Shown: positions 9,194 to 17,219 of the stretch, piece after piece | Numbering within the stretch: the first letter of the stretch is position 1 | How the letters are laid out: every line of letters begins with the position of its first letter | DNA from: Treponema sp. | GTDB taxonomy: Bacteria; Spirochaetota; Spirochaetia; Treponematales; Breznakiellaceae | DNA: 56,942 bases | Assembly (NCBI GenBank): GCA_031266075.1 | Contig: JAISBS010000052.1 | Location: 1 to 56,942, forward strand | Direction of reading: 5' to 3' | The notes under the pieces: model-generated | What the model saw: the letters and a program-made list of their open reading frames with translations, nothing else | Databases searched by the model: none | Told to the model about the DNA's origin: nothing | Program-made: the position numbers and the translations under genes

Positions 9194-10168
9194 ATGCGTA
9201 TTTTTACCGGACGGACCATACTGGCGGCGCTCACCGGCGTTTTTCTCTGTTACGGGCCGGCCCCTGCCTCCGCGCAGACCATACTGGATCGCGATCTGAT
9301 CGAAGTTCTTGCGGGCATCCAGCGCGTTTTACAACAGGCTGACAACGCGCATGAGGACAGGCAAAACCTGGACGGTTCGATCCGCTGGGAATATATCGAG
9401 AAAGAAGACAAAAACCTTCTGGAAATATCTTTCCGCGGCTTCCGCTACTATATCGTGAAGGAAGAGGCCGCAGACAGCCGCGTCATTACCCTGTCGGGCG
9501 CCATGAACCTGGACTTTGACGAGGAACACATCAGCGGCAGCCTTACCGTGCAGGGCCTTCCTTCGGTATCTTCCCTTGTCCTGACAGAGTATAACCCAAA
9601 AACAGGATTGGTAACTGTGAACGGCAGCCCCTATGACAACGGCGTCATGGAAGGGCTTTTCGATGAGGCTTATGAACTTATCGATGACAATGCCTTGGTC
9701 GACATGGAAATCGAGGCAGGCATCGTGTTTGTTACCATGTTTATCGCGGTAACCGAAATCAATCTGGAGAAAAAACTCAATGAAGCGGATTTTGACGGCG
9801 TCAATATTCCCGGCGGCATTGAGGGTTCCAACGAAAAGGGAACCGTCAACTTTTCGACACGGAAAGGCGTCGTTGACATATCATACGCCGCCTACACCCG
9901 CACAGACATTCCCTTTTACGGAAGCTTCCCCGTTCTTGACGGAAAAATATCTATGGAATTCCGGATCGATCAGGGGGACGCGGATTTCGTCGCCGTCTTT
10001 GACGGCAGCCTGGCGGTAAAAAATATGCTTCTCGTTTCATCCATGCGCCTTGATGCCTGTATGATGGAGGACATAGGGGAAAAAAACGCCTCCGGTTCCA
10101 TTGTCATTGACGGAGAATCGTATCAATTCAGCGATTTTGCCGGAACCCTCAAAAGGCTGAGTTTTTAG
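9194..10168 (+). CDS. Exported protein of unknown function
   Basis: A 324-residue protein I do not recognise. It starts with a Sec signal peptide (MRIFTGR, a hydrophobic core, then PASAQT as a likely cleavage site near residue 28), so the mature protein should be periplasmic or outer-membrane associated. The rest is rich in alternating hydrophobic/polar strands (for example GSIRWEYIEKEDKNLLEISF and ISGSLTVQGLPSVSSLVL), which suggests a beta-rich fold. No repeat or metal motif is evident. AAGGAGG at 9183-9189 is a strong ribosome-binding site for ATG 9194. It converges with the MATE gene on the other strand. Confidence 0.75.
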   Translation: MRIFTGRTILAALTGVFLCYGPAPASAQTILDRDLIEVLAGIQRVLQQADNAHEDRQNLDGSIRWEYIEKEDKNLLEISFRGFRYYIVKEEAADSRVITLSGAMNLDFDEEHISGSLTVQGLPSVSSLVLTEYNPKTGLVTVNGSPYDNGVMEGLFDEAYELIDDNALVDMEIEAGIVFVTMFIAVTEINLEKKLNEADFDGVNIPGGIEGSNEKGTVNFSTRKGVVDISYAAYTRTDIPFYGSFPVLDGKISMEFRIDQGDADFVAVFDGSLAVKNMLLVSSMRLDACMMEDIGEKNASGSIVIDGESYQFSDFAGTLKRLSF

Positions 10169-10182
10169 CAGCCGGAAACCCT

Positions 10183-11583
10183 TTAGCCTGGGGTTTTCAG
10201 ATTCAATCCGATGCTCCGGGTTAAATTTTTGACCCACCGTTCCTTGTTGAGAAAATGCCGGGCGATAAAAATTTTCACAATATCCGTCAGCTTCAAAATA
10301 GCGAACATGATCACCGGGTGAAGAGAAGTGCCCAGAGCCAGGATAAACGCGCCGGGAACAAACAGCAGGGTGTTCACGGAAAGGTCCGTATACATACCCA
10401 TGGCCGCGTCCCCGCCGGACCGGGAAATGGCGAACTGGGAGTTCAGCAGGGCCCAGAGGGGCAGGTAGACAAGGATCACCAGTACCAGCCCCAGACTGAT
10501 CTGCCGGGCCCCGGCGCTGAGGTTGCTGAACACCAGCGGAATCAGCAGAGCCGATGCCGCGGCGCCCAGAACCGCAACGATGATCCCCGCCGCTATGGAG
10601 CCTGACTTGATCCACCGGGCCTGGATCCGGGCCTCGTCCAGTTTCCCCGCTCCCAGGCTTCCCCCGATGATCACCGCAGTGGTGGTCCAGATGCCGCCGA
10701 AGAGGAGGAAAAAAATATTCGCGATGGTCCAGCCCGCAGCCATACCTGCCACCACTTCCGCGCCGCCCCGGCCATTGTATAGGGCGGTCATAATGGTTTC
10801 CGAGCTGACCCAGGAAGCTTCGGAAAGAAAAATCATCCCCGACCGGGAAAGGATCTCCCGGACAAGCTGTTTGTGGACTTTGAGTATTTTGCCGAAGTTC
10901 ACAAAAAACGGGGCCCGCGCTTTCCGCAGATACAGCAGAAACACCGCCAGTTCAAAAACCCTGGCGATAACGGTGGCGATGGCCGCCCCGGAAACTTCCA
11001 GCCGGGGCGCCCCCAGATTGCCGTAGATCAAAATCCAGTTCCCCACGGTGTTTACCAGTGTTGCGGCGGCGGAAATAAACAGGGGAACCATGGGCCGGGC
11101 TATTTCCCGGAAACTGGTCCCGATGGCCGCGGAAACCGCCATGGGGCCCAGGGTAAAGGAGATGAGTTTAAGGTAGCCTGTTCCGGCGCTGATGATTTCT
11201 TCCTGCGCCGCATTCCCCATGGTCATCATGGCGAGCATTTTGTCGGGGATGAGCCAGCAGAGGGCGAAATACAGGGCCGCGAAAAGCAGGGCGAAAATCA
11301 TTTTGAAGCGGTAGGCGTGGCGCATCCCCGCTTCGTCCCCGGCTCCCCGGAACTGGGTCATGTAAATGCCCCCGGCCTGACAGATCACGTTGAGGATCAC
11401 CATAAAAATAAAGTTGATCTGGTTGGCCACGTTCACCGCGGCCATGCTGATGTCTCCAAGCCCGGCGACCATAAAGTTGTCGATCAGGGATACCATGCTC
11501 ATGATAAGTTGTTGAAGCATCACCGGCAGAGCTATGGCCAGGGCTTCCCGGTAAAAACTAAAGGGGCCTAAATTTTTTTTCAT
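10183..11583 (-). CDS. MATE family multidrug/cation antiporter
   Basis: A 466-residue inner-membrane protein with about twelve hydrophobic segments and MATE hallmarks: an N-terminal IALPVMLQQLIMSMVSLIDNFMVAGLG, repeated in pseudo-symmetric form in the second half (SRSGMIFLSEASWVSSETIMTALYNG). Members export drugs or metabolites using Na+ or H+ gradients. Length matches the family. Start ATG 11583 (reverse) follows GAAAGAAA. No regulator adjoins it, and the substrate cannot be read from sequence. Confidence 0.9.
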   Translation of the reverse strand: MKKNLGPFSFYREALAIALPVMLQQLIMSMVSLIDNFMVAGLGDISMAAVNVANQINFIFMVILNVICQAGGIYMTQFRGAGDEAGMRHAYRFKMIFALLFAALYFALCWLIPDKMLAMMTMGNAAQEEIISAGTGYLKLISFTLGPMAVSAAIGTSFREIARPMVPLFISAAATLVNTVGNWILIYGNLGAPRLEVSGAAIATVIARVFELAVFLLYLRKARAPFFVNFGKILKVHKQLVREILSRSGMIFLSEASWVSSETIMTALYNGRGGAEVVAGMAAGWTIANIFFLLFGGIWTTTAVIIGGSLGAGKLDEARIQARWIKSGSIAAGIIVAVLGAAASALLIPLVFSNLSAGARQISLGLVLVILVYLPLWALLNSQFAISRSGGDAAMGMYTDLSVNTLLFVPGAFILALGTSLHPVIMFAILKLTDIVKIFIARHFLNKERWVKNLTRSIGLNLKTPG

Positions 11584-11603
11584 ATTTTCTTTCGTTTATT
11601 GAA

Positions 11604-11674
11604 CAAGTCTTGCAAAGTACTCCGTCTTTTGCTGTTTTTTAATGATATCTCCCGGAAACCCAGCCGGGGTTTCC
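11604..11674. repeat. Unit-B repeat (reverse orientation) followed by a small hairpin
   Basis: Positions 11604-11642 are a reverse-oriented copy of a repeat also found at 23879-23920, 38464-38506 and 45156-45215 (core AGCAAAA-TGCGGAG-ATTTTGC followed by AAGACTTG). Positions 11654-11674 form a 7-bp stem GGAAACC / GGTTTCC with loop CAGCCGG. Together they fill the gap between the MATE gene and the downstream end of the cyclase-like operon. Confidence 0.7.
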
Positions 11675-11683
11675 AGAGGTGCC

Positions 11684-12673
11684 CTAATGCCGAAAAAGCC
11701 GTGAATGGCGGATCGGCAGTTCTTCGTAAATTCCCGCGGGGACGAACAGGTCTTTCAGCCTCTCGGGAATGGCTTCTCCGCTTACATCGGCGGAAATGGT
11801 CAGGCGGCCCGGTTCGGCTTTTTTGTTCCCCAGATGAAAGATATAGTTTACCGCATCGGAGACTATGGTCCCCGTTTTTCCGGGGGCCCGGAAAACGGTT
11901 TTCCCGTAATGCAGGGCAAAAGTAAAATTTATCGGCATGGAAAGACCGAGTTTTTCAATGCCGATCAGCCGGCAGCCCGCGATCATCCGAAGGCTTGCCT
12001 CCACAGCGGCCCTGGCGTTGGGCCCCCGGGGGGGAACCAAAAAAAGGCTGCTGAATTCGGACTCCATCCAGAGCAGGGCCTGGCTTTCCTGCAAATTCTG
12101 CTGCAGCGTATCGCGCAGGCGGTTTTGCACCGCGGTTATCGCCCTTTCACCCAGATGGGCGCGGAGGTTCGACGTTCCTGAAAGAGAAAAAAAGAGGAAG
12201 AGAAAAGACGCCGTGGTTCCGGTGTGGATGGATTTCCAGCCTTCAAATTTTCCGCCGGGAAATTTCCGGGCCCCGCCGTTTTCAGAACCGGCGGATGCGG
12301 CGGAGTCTGCGGCGGCCCGCGGAGCATCCTGCCGCCATGAAAGGGCGGCGGCCATGCGTTTTTTGTTCCACCCGCCTTTGATTAGGCCGGGGCCGATATA
12401 GTCGGACGCGCCTTCAAAGAAAAAGGCCGCCGGATCCGGGGCTTCACCCCTGGGATCAACAATGCCCCAGTCCGATGCGGCGCAGGTCTTTTTCAGCCGG
12501 GAGCAGGCCTTTTTTAATTCATCCGCGGCGAGCCCCGAAATATCCAGCAGGGAAAGATCGCCTCCTTCGGGCCGGTGTTTTGCCAGGGCGTCAAGGGAAA
12601 GCATCTGCGGGGAAGCGGCGGATTCTCCTTTCAGGGGAGATGTCTTTCGTGATGAAAATAAAAAAACCGTCAT
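11684..12673 (-). CDS. Class III nucleotidyl cyclase-like protein, C2-like half (lacks metal-binding Asp residues)
   Basis: A 329-residue protein whose C-terminal half (about 150-310) fits the class III cyclase fold. At the first metal-Asp position it has Ser163 (FFSLSGTSN). At the second it has Ser205 (MESEFSSLF in place of GDGxxAxF). It keeps the transition-state Asn276 in SDAVNYIFHL, has His280 instead of Arg, and Thr269 at the adenine-selecting position, where class IIIb enzymes have Thr. The usual Lys is not visible (Leu201). The N-terminal 150 residues are Ala/Ser-rich and unassigned. Ser at both metal positions mirrors the mammalian C2 domain. Its ATG overlaps the end of the upstream cyclase-like gene by 4 bp, so the two are co-translated. 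Confidence 0.7.
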   Translation of the reverse strand: MTVFLFSSRKTSPLKGESAASPQMLSLDALAKHRPEGGDLSLLDISGLAADELKKACSRLKKTCAASDWGIVDPRGEAPDPAAFFFEGASDYIGPGLIKGGWNKKRMAAALSWRQDAPRAAADSAASAGSENGGARKFPGGKFEGWKSIHTGTTASFLFLFFSLSGTSNLRAHLGERAITAVQNRLRDTLQQNLQESQALLWMESEFSSLFLVPPRGPNARAAVEASLRMIAGCRLIGIEKLGLSMPINFTFALHYGKTVFRAPGKTGTIVSDAVNYIFHLGNKKAEPGRLTISADVSGEAIPERLKDLFVPAGIYEELPIRHSRLFRH

Positions 12674-13593
12674 GTTTCCGCCAGCCTTAACTGATATAAA
12701 CGGTATTTGCCGCCGGGTCTGTTTTTTTCCGGGCTAAAGAGGCCAATCATGTTTTGATCCATGGAAATATAAATATTGTAGGAGACCCCCATGGAATTGA
12801 CCGCCGCCGCCGATTCCAGGCTGACGGTCTGTTTAACGGCGTCATTTTTCAGCCGCCTGGCTTCATCGGCATAATAACACACGGAGCCGATATTGACGCC
12901 TATCCTGATGTCGATGGGGTTCTGCAGGGGGTTTTTCATTCGGTTGTAAAAAAACAGTTCGTGGAGAATTTCCATGCCGCAGAAGACCGAAGCTTTTTCC
13001 ATGGCGCCGAACAGAAAGGCCGCCATGCCGCCGTCCCCTTCCCAGCTCCAGAGGCGGCCAAGCCGGCTGGTAACCGCCCGGTTGATGATAAGCCGTAAAT
13101 CCGCATAGGCTTTTTCAATTTTTTCCCGAGGGTTTTGCCTGACCAGCCGCGAACTGCCCGCCATATCAAAGCGTAGCAGGGTCATTTCCCGTTCTTCCCC
13201 TTCGTTGAGCCGGCCCCAGTTCGGGCTTATCCGTTCCCGCTGGTTTTCAAAAAACTGGCCCGACACCGGATCGTAGCTGTAGCCGTCCTGGATCAGGCCC
13301 GTTACCACATCGTTCAGGCCCTTGAGGGGGTAATGGCGGCCCATGTAGCCCTTGGCGTCGATTTTGATCAGAGCTTCCACAAAGTCGATGAAATGGCCGC
13401 CCTGAATCATATCCATCACAATACACTGGGCCGCGCTCTGGTTTGATATGGGCATTCCCGCGGAAAGGCCGGTCCGCCGGTAGACATCGTATTCAGGGTA
13501 AATGATCCGGGCGAAACGGACCATCATGTCCACCGGAAGCGATTGCGCCAGGCATTTCCGGCAAAACCGGGAAGTAAAATTTTCAGTTCCCAT
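12670..13593 (-). CDS. Class III nucleotidyl cyclase-like protein, C1-like half (keeps metal-binding Asp residues)
   Basis: A protein of about 307 residues with a class III cyclase-type domain at about 135-300. Both metal-binding Asp are present: Asp143 in RFDMAGSS and Asp187 in EGDGGMAAF. The transition-state pair is missing: in DAVKQTVSLE, Lys254 replaces the Asn and Ser258 the Arg. That is the C1-type half of a two-subunit active site. The N-terminal 130 residues contain CRKC and are otherwise unassigned. ATG 13593 (reverse) follows AAGGA by 5 nt and overlaps the end of the SulP gene; the longer upstream start is less likely. It should be read as one operon with the SulP gene and the C2-like gene. 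Confidence 0.72.
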   Translation of the reverse strand: MGTENFTSRFCRKCLAQSLPVDMMVRFARIIYPEYDVYRRTGLSAGMPISNQSAAQCIVMDMIQGGHFIDFVEALIKIDAKGYMGRHYPLKGLNDVVTGLIQDGYSYDPVSGQFFENQRERISPNWGRLNEGEEREMTLLRFDMAGSSRLVRQNPREKIEKAYADLRLIINRAVTSRLGRLWSWEGDGGMAAFLFGAMEKASVFCGMEILHELFFYNRMKNPLQNPIDIRIGVNIGSVCYYADEARRLKNDAVKQTVSLESAAAVNSMGVSYNIYISMDQNMIGLFSPEKNRPGGKYRLYQLRLAET

Positions 13594-15301
13594 GCTGATC
13601 CTTCGCGGCATGGAATTCCGCCTTTTGCAGGGCTTCCTCCAGACTGCCGCATATATTGGCCTCGCCGATTTCGTTCAGGAACCCCGCTTTTTCCAGCGCC
13701 TTCCGGGGCTGCTCCCGGATTTCGCTGAGGATGAGCTGTGTTTTTCCCCGGCGGCACTGGGTCAGGAACGATTCCAGCGCGGCGATGCCCGTGGAGTCCA
13801 CCGCCGGAACGTCCCGCATCCGCAGGACAAAGGCCCGGGGTTTTTTCGCCACGCCCCGGAGGGTTTGCTGTAAACTGTCCGCCACGCCGAAAAAGAAGGG
13901 GCCCGCGATTTCGTAGACTTCGATGCGTTTCCCGTGTTCCGGCAGAGCCTCTTTCGCCCCGGAACTGCCGAAAAGCACCTCGGTGCCCACGTCCGTATCG
14001 CCGGGCTTGATCCCCGCCACTTCGATCATCCGCCGCAAAAAGAGGAAGGCCGCCAGCACTACCCCCACTTCCACCGCAAAGGTCAAATCTACCATTACGG
14101 TCAACGCGAAGGTAGTGATAAGAACCAGGGCGTCGCTTTTTGGGGCCCTGGTGAGGATGCGGACAAACCGGGGGATGTTGCTCATGTCCCAGCTGACAAC
14201 GATCAGCACCGCGGAAAGGCTTGCCAGGGGGATCGCCGAGGTCAGGGGAGCCAGGAAGAGGATGAACAGAAACAGGGTAAGGGCGTGAACCATTCCCGCC
14301 ACGGGGCTTTTGGCCCCGGCCTTGATGTTGGTGGCGGTCCGGGCGATGGCTCCGGTGGCGGGGATGCCGCCGAAAAGGGCCCCGGCGATATTGCCGAGCC
14401 CCTGGGCCACTAGTTCCATGCTGGCCTTGTGCCGGTCTCCGGTCATGCCGTCCGCCACTACCGCGGTGAGGAGGGACTCAATGGCCGCCAGCATGGCGAT
14501 GGTAAAGCTGGCCGGGAGAAGTTCCCGGAACATGACCCAGTTGAACCGGGGCAGGGCCGGCAGGGGCAGGGTTTGGGGGATGGCCCCGAAGCGCGCTCCG
14601 ATGGTTTCCACATCCAGGGCCAGAAAATGGCAGATCAGCGTGGCGGCAACAACCCCCGCCACCGCGCCGGGAATCCGGGGGACGAATTTACGGATCAGGA
14701 CGATCACCGCCGCGGTTCCCAGCCCTACCATCAAGGTCAGGGGGTGGAAACTTTGAAACGTCCCGGCATAGGAAGTCCACATGTGAATGAAATCCGGGGA
14801 TGTCCCCGCGGTCTCAAGGCCGAAAAAATCCTTTATCTGCTGGGAAAAAATCAGGACGCCGATTCCGGTGGTAAAGCCCGTAGTAACCGGATAGGGGATA
14901 AATTTGATAAAGCGTCCCAGCCCGGTAAAGCCGATGACCACCAGCCACAGACCCGCCATGAGGGCCGCCAGGGTGAGGCCCTCCATGCCGTGACTGTGTA
15001 TAATCCCGAAAATGATCACCACAAAGGCCCCGGTGGGCCCCCCGATCTGGAAACGGCTGCCCCCCAGAAAACTGATGATAAAACCCGCCACGATGGCGGT
15101 ATATAGTCCCTGGGCGGGTGTTCCCCCGGCGGCGATGCTGAACGCCATAGCCAGGGGCATGGCCACGACCCCGACGGTGAACCCCGCAATGCAGTCCTTC
15201 CCCAGGGATTTCCAGTTATACTTCTTTCCCTCCCCCTTTGAAAAAATTTCAAAGGTGCGGGGGATAAAATCCCGGGGGGATACCAGCTTGAATGGAATCA
15301 T
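13583..15301 (-). CDS. SulP/SLC26 family anion transporter with C-terminal STAS domain
   Basis: A 572-residue inner-membrane protein. The N-terminal part carries the SulP transport core with GVVAMPLAMAFSIAAG, TGLYT-like QGLYTAIVAGF and a PTGAF motif. The last ~110 residues form a STAS domain with DVPAVDSTGIAALESF, which includes the conserved Asp-Ser-Thr loop. Family members move sulfate, bicarbonate or dicarboxylates, often with Na+ or H+. The gene heads a minus-strand operon with two overlapping cyclase-like genes. Because class IIIb cyclases are typically bicarbonate-responsive, bicarbonate is an attractive but unproven substrate. Confidence 0.9.
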   Translation of the reverse strand: MIPFKLVSPRDFIPRTFEIFSKGEGKKYNWKSLGKDCIAGFTVGVVAMPLAMAFSIAAGGTPAQGLYTAIVAGFIISFLGGSRFQIGGPTGAFVVIIFGIIHSHGMEGLTLAALMAGLWLVVIGFTGLGRFIKFIPYPVTTGFTTGIGVLIFSQQIKDFFGLETAGTSPDFIHMWTSYAGTFQSFHPLTLMVGLGTAAVIVLIRKFVPRIPGAVAGVVAATLICHFLALDVETIGARFGAIPQTLPLPALPRFNWVMFRELLPASFTIAMLAAIESLLTAVVADGMTGDRHKASMELVAQGLGNIAGALFGGIPATGAIARTATNIKAGAKSPVAGMVHALTLFLFILFLAPLTSAIPLASLSAVLIVVSWDMSNIPRFVRILTRAPKSDALVLITTFALTVMVDLTFAVEVGVVLAAFLFLRRMIEVAGIKPGDTDVGTEVLFGSSGAKEALPEHGKRIEVYEIAGPFFFGVADSLQQTLRGVAKKPRAFVLRMRDVPAVDSTGIAALESFLTQCRRGKTQLILSEIREQPRKALEKAGFLNEIGEANICGSLEEALQKAEFHAAKDQHGN

Positions 15302-15372
15302 GACAATAGAAGTATACGGAAGTTGTCATTCATATTCAAGGGATCGTGATATTTCCGAAAGACAGAATAGGG

Positions 15373-15400
15373 TTGTTTAAAAACTTCAGTTTTTGAACAA
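15373..15400. repeat. Unit-A hairpin (TTCA loop)
   Basis: TTGTTTAAAAAC (15373-15384) pairs with GTTTTTGAACAA (15389-15400), 12 pairs with one G-T, loop TTCA. It lies between the divergent SulP operon and XPB gene. Close copies occur at 38431-38462 and 45215-45248. Confidence 0.8.
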
Positions 15401-15450
15401 GTCCAATATCACGGGGATTACGGCCCGCCCTAAAGGTTTTTGACGCCGCC

Positions 15451-15479
15451 TTCACACTTTACCGGACTCCTTCTATAAT
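15451..15479 (+). promoter_or_regulatory. Predicted sigma-70-type promoter for the XPB helicase gene, giving a nearly leaderless transcript
   Basis: TTCACA (15451-15456, five of six matches to the -35 consensus), a 17-bp spacer and a perfect TATAAT (15474-15479). Transcription would start near 15486, only about 3 nt before ATG 15489, and no ribosome-binding site is visible. The pattern is read directly from the sequence; promoter activity is inferred. Confidence 0.65.
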
Positions 15480-15488
15480 AGACCGGTT

Positions 15489-17219
15489 ATGGCGATAAAC
15501 CCGGCGAATCCCCTGATTGTCCAAAGTGACCGGACGTTGCTCCTTGATGTGCATAGCCCCCGGGCGGAGGAGGCCCGGGCCGCGATTCTGCCTTTTGCGG
15601 AACTGGAAAAATCACCGGAGCATATCCACACCTACCGGATCACCCCCCTGTCCCTCTGGAACGCCGCCAGCGCGGGATTCGGGCCCGCCGATGTGGCCGG
15701 GGCCCTCAACGAATTTACCCGGTACCCCATACCGGGAGGCATTGTAGAAGGTTTCGCCGACGCCATGGCCCGGTACGGCAAAATCCGCATGACCGGCGTT
15801 CCCGGTTCTACCGGCGAGCTGTTTCTCAGCGCCGGGGAAGAGGCCGTTCTGGAGGAAATCGGCGCGGCAAGGGGGCTGGAAAAATACCTCCGGCGGAGCG
15901 GCGGGGGCTTCAGCCTGCGGCTGACAGACCGGGGGGCCGTGAAGCGGGAATTGATCCGGCTGGGCTGGCCGGTGCAGGACGAGGCCCCGCTGGTGAAAGG
16001 GGAGGCCCTGGACTTCGCCCTCCGGTCCGTCAGCGCCGGCGGCAGGACTTTCGCCCCCAGGGACTACCAGATCGAGGCGGCCAGATCGGTGCTGGGATCC
16101 GGCGGGCCCGGTACGGGCTACGGGGTAGTGGTGCTTCCCTGCGGTTCCGGGAAAACCATCGTGGGGATGCTCCTGATGTCCCTGATGAAAACCAACACCC
16201 TCGTGCTGACCACCAACGTGGCGGCGGTTCATCAGTGGATCGAAGAGCTGCTGGACAAGACGAATCTGAGCCGGGATCAGATTGCCGAATACACGGGGGA
16301 CTCAAAATCCGTAGCGCCCATAACCATCGCCACCTACCAGATCATCACCTGGCGGCCTGGCCGGGACGCGGACTTTCCCCACTTCCGCCTGTTTCGGGAA
16401 CGGCCCTGGGGGCTCATCATCTACGACGAAGTGCATTTGCTCCCCGCGCCGGTGTTCCGGGTTACCGCGGAACTTCAGGCCGTCAGGCGGTTGGGGCTCA
16501 CCGCCACCTTGATCCGGGAGGACGGCGCGGAGGATGCAGTGTTCAGCCTGGTGGGGCCCAAACGCTACGACGTGCCCTGGAAAGACCTGGAAGGCAAGGG
16601 CTGGATCGCCGAAGCGCTCTGCACCGAAATCCGGCTGGACCTGCCGGAGAACCTCAAAATCCCCTATGCCGTGGCCCCGCCCCGGGAGAAGTACCGGATC
16701 GCCAGCGAGAACCCCCGGAAGGAAGAGATTGTCCGCCAACTGGTGGAAAATCACCGGGAGGATCAGATTCTGGTGATCGGCCAGTACCTGTCCCAACTGG
16801 GGAAGCTGGCGGGGCTTCTTCACGCGCCTTTAATCACCGGGAAAACTCCCAATGCGGAGCGGGAGCGGATCTACGGCGCCTTCAAAAAAGGTGAAGTCCG
16901 GGTCATCGTGGTGTCCCGGGTGGCCAATTTTGCCATCGATCTGCCCGACGCGTCCATGGCCGTACAGGTCTCAGGCTCCTTCGGCTCCCGGCAGGAAGAG
17001 GCCCAGCGGCTGGGGCGGATTCTGCGGCCCAAGGGAAAAAACGCCTGGTTTTTCACCCTTGTGTCCCGGTACACCGTGGAAGAGGAATTTGCGGCGAACC
17101 GCCAGAAATTTCTGGCCGAGCAGGGCTACAAGTATTCGATTCAGCATTGGGCGCTGCCGGAAGCCGCCGCCGGGATTACCACGGGGACGCCGCACGGCAA
17201 AAAGGCTCCGCTTCCATGA
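15489..17219 (+). CDS. Bacterial XPB/ERCC3-type superfamily 2 DNA helicase
   Basis: A 576-residue helicase. The N-terminal ~170 residues form a Helicase_C_3-like domain (PLIVQSDRTLLLDVHSP, TYRITPLSLWNAASAG). Then come the damage-recognition-like region (FAPRDYQIEAARS) and the motor: motif I LPCGSGKTIVGM, DEAD-box variant IIYDEVHLLPA, motif III GLTATLIREDG, and C-terminal motif VI AQRLGRILRP. Bacterial XPB proteins are 3'-5' helicases connected with DNA repair or nuclease partners. It heads a three-gene set: its stop overlaps the next start (ATGA), and a NYN-LOTUS gene follows. No Bax1-type nuclease is nearby. Confidence 0.92.
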   Translation: MAINPANPLIVQSDRTLLLDVHSPRAEEARAAILPFAELEKSPEHIHTYRITPLSLWNAASAGFGPADVAGALNEFTRYPIPGGIVEGFADAMARYGKIRMTGVPGSTGELFLSAGEEAVLEEIGAARGLEKYLRRSGGGFSLRLTDRGAVKRELIRLGWPVQDEAPLVKGEALDFALRSVSAGGRTFAPRDYQIEAARSVLGSGGPGTGYGVVVLPCGSGKTIVGMLLMSLMKTNTLVLTTNVAAVHQWIEELLDKTNLSRDQIAEYTGDSKSVAPITIATYQIITWRPGRDADFPHFRLFRERPWGLIIYDEVHLLPAPVFRVTAELQAVRRLGLTATLIREDGAEDAVFSLVGPKRYDVPWKDLEGKGWIAEALCTEIRLDLPENLKIPYAVAPPREKYRIASENPRKEEIVRQLVENHREDQILVIGQYLSQLGKLAGLLHAPLITGKTPNAERERIYGAFKKGEVRVIVVSRVANFAIDLPDASMAVQVSGSFGSRQEEAQRLGRILRPKGKNAWFFTLVSRYTVEEEFAANRQKFLAEQGYKYSIQHWALPEAAAGITTGTPHGKKAPLP

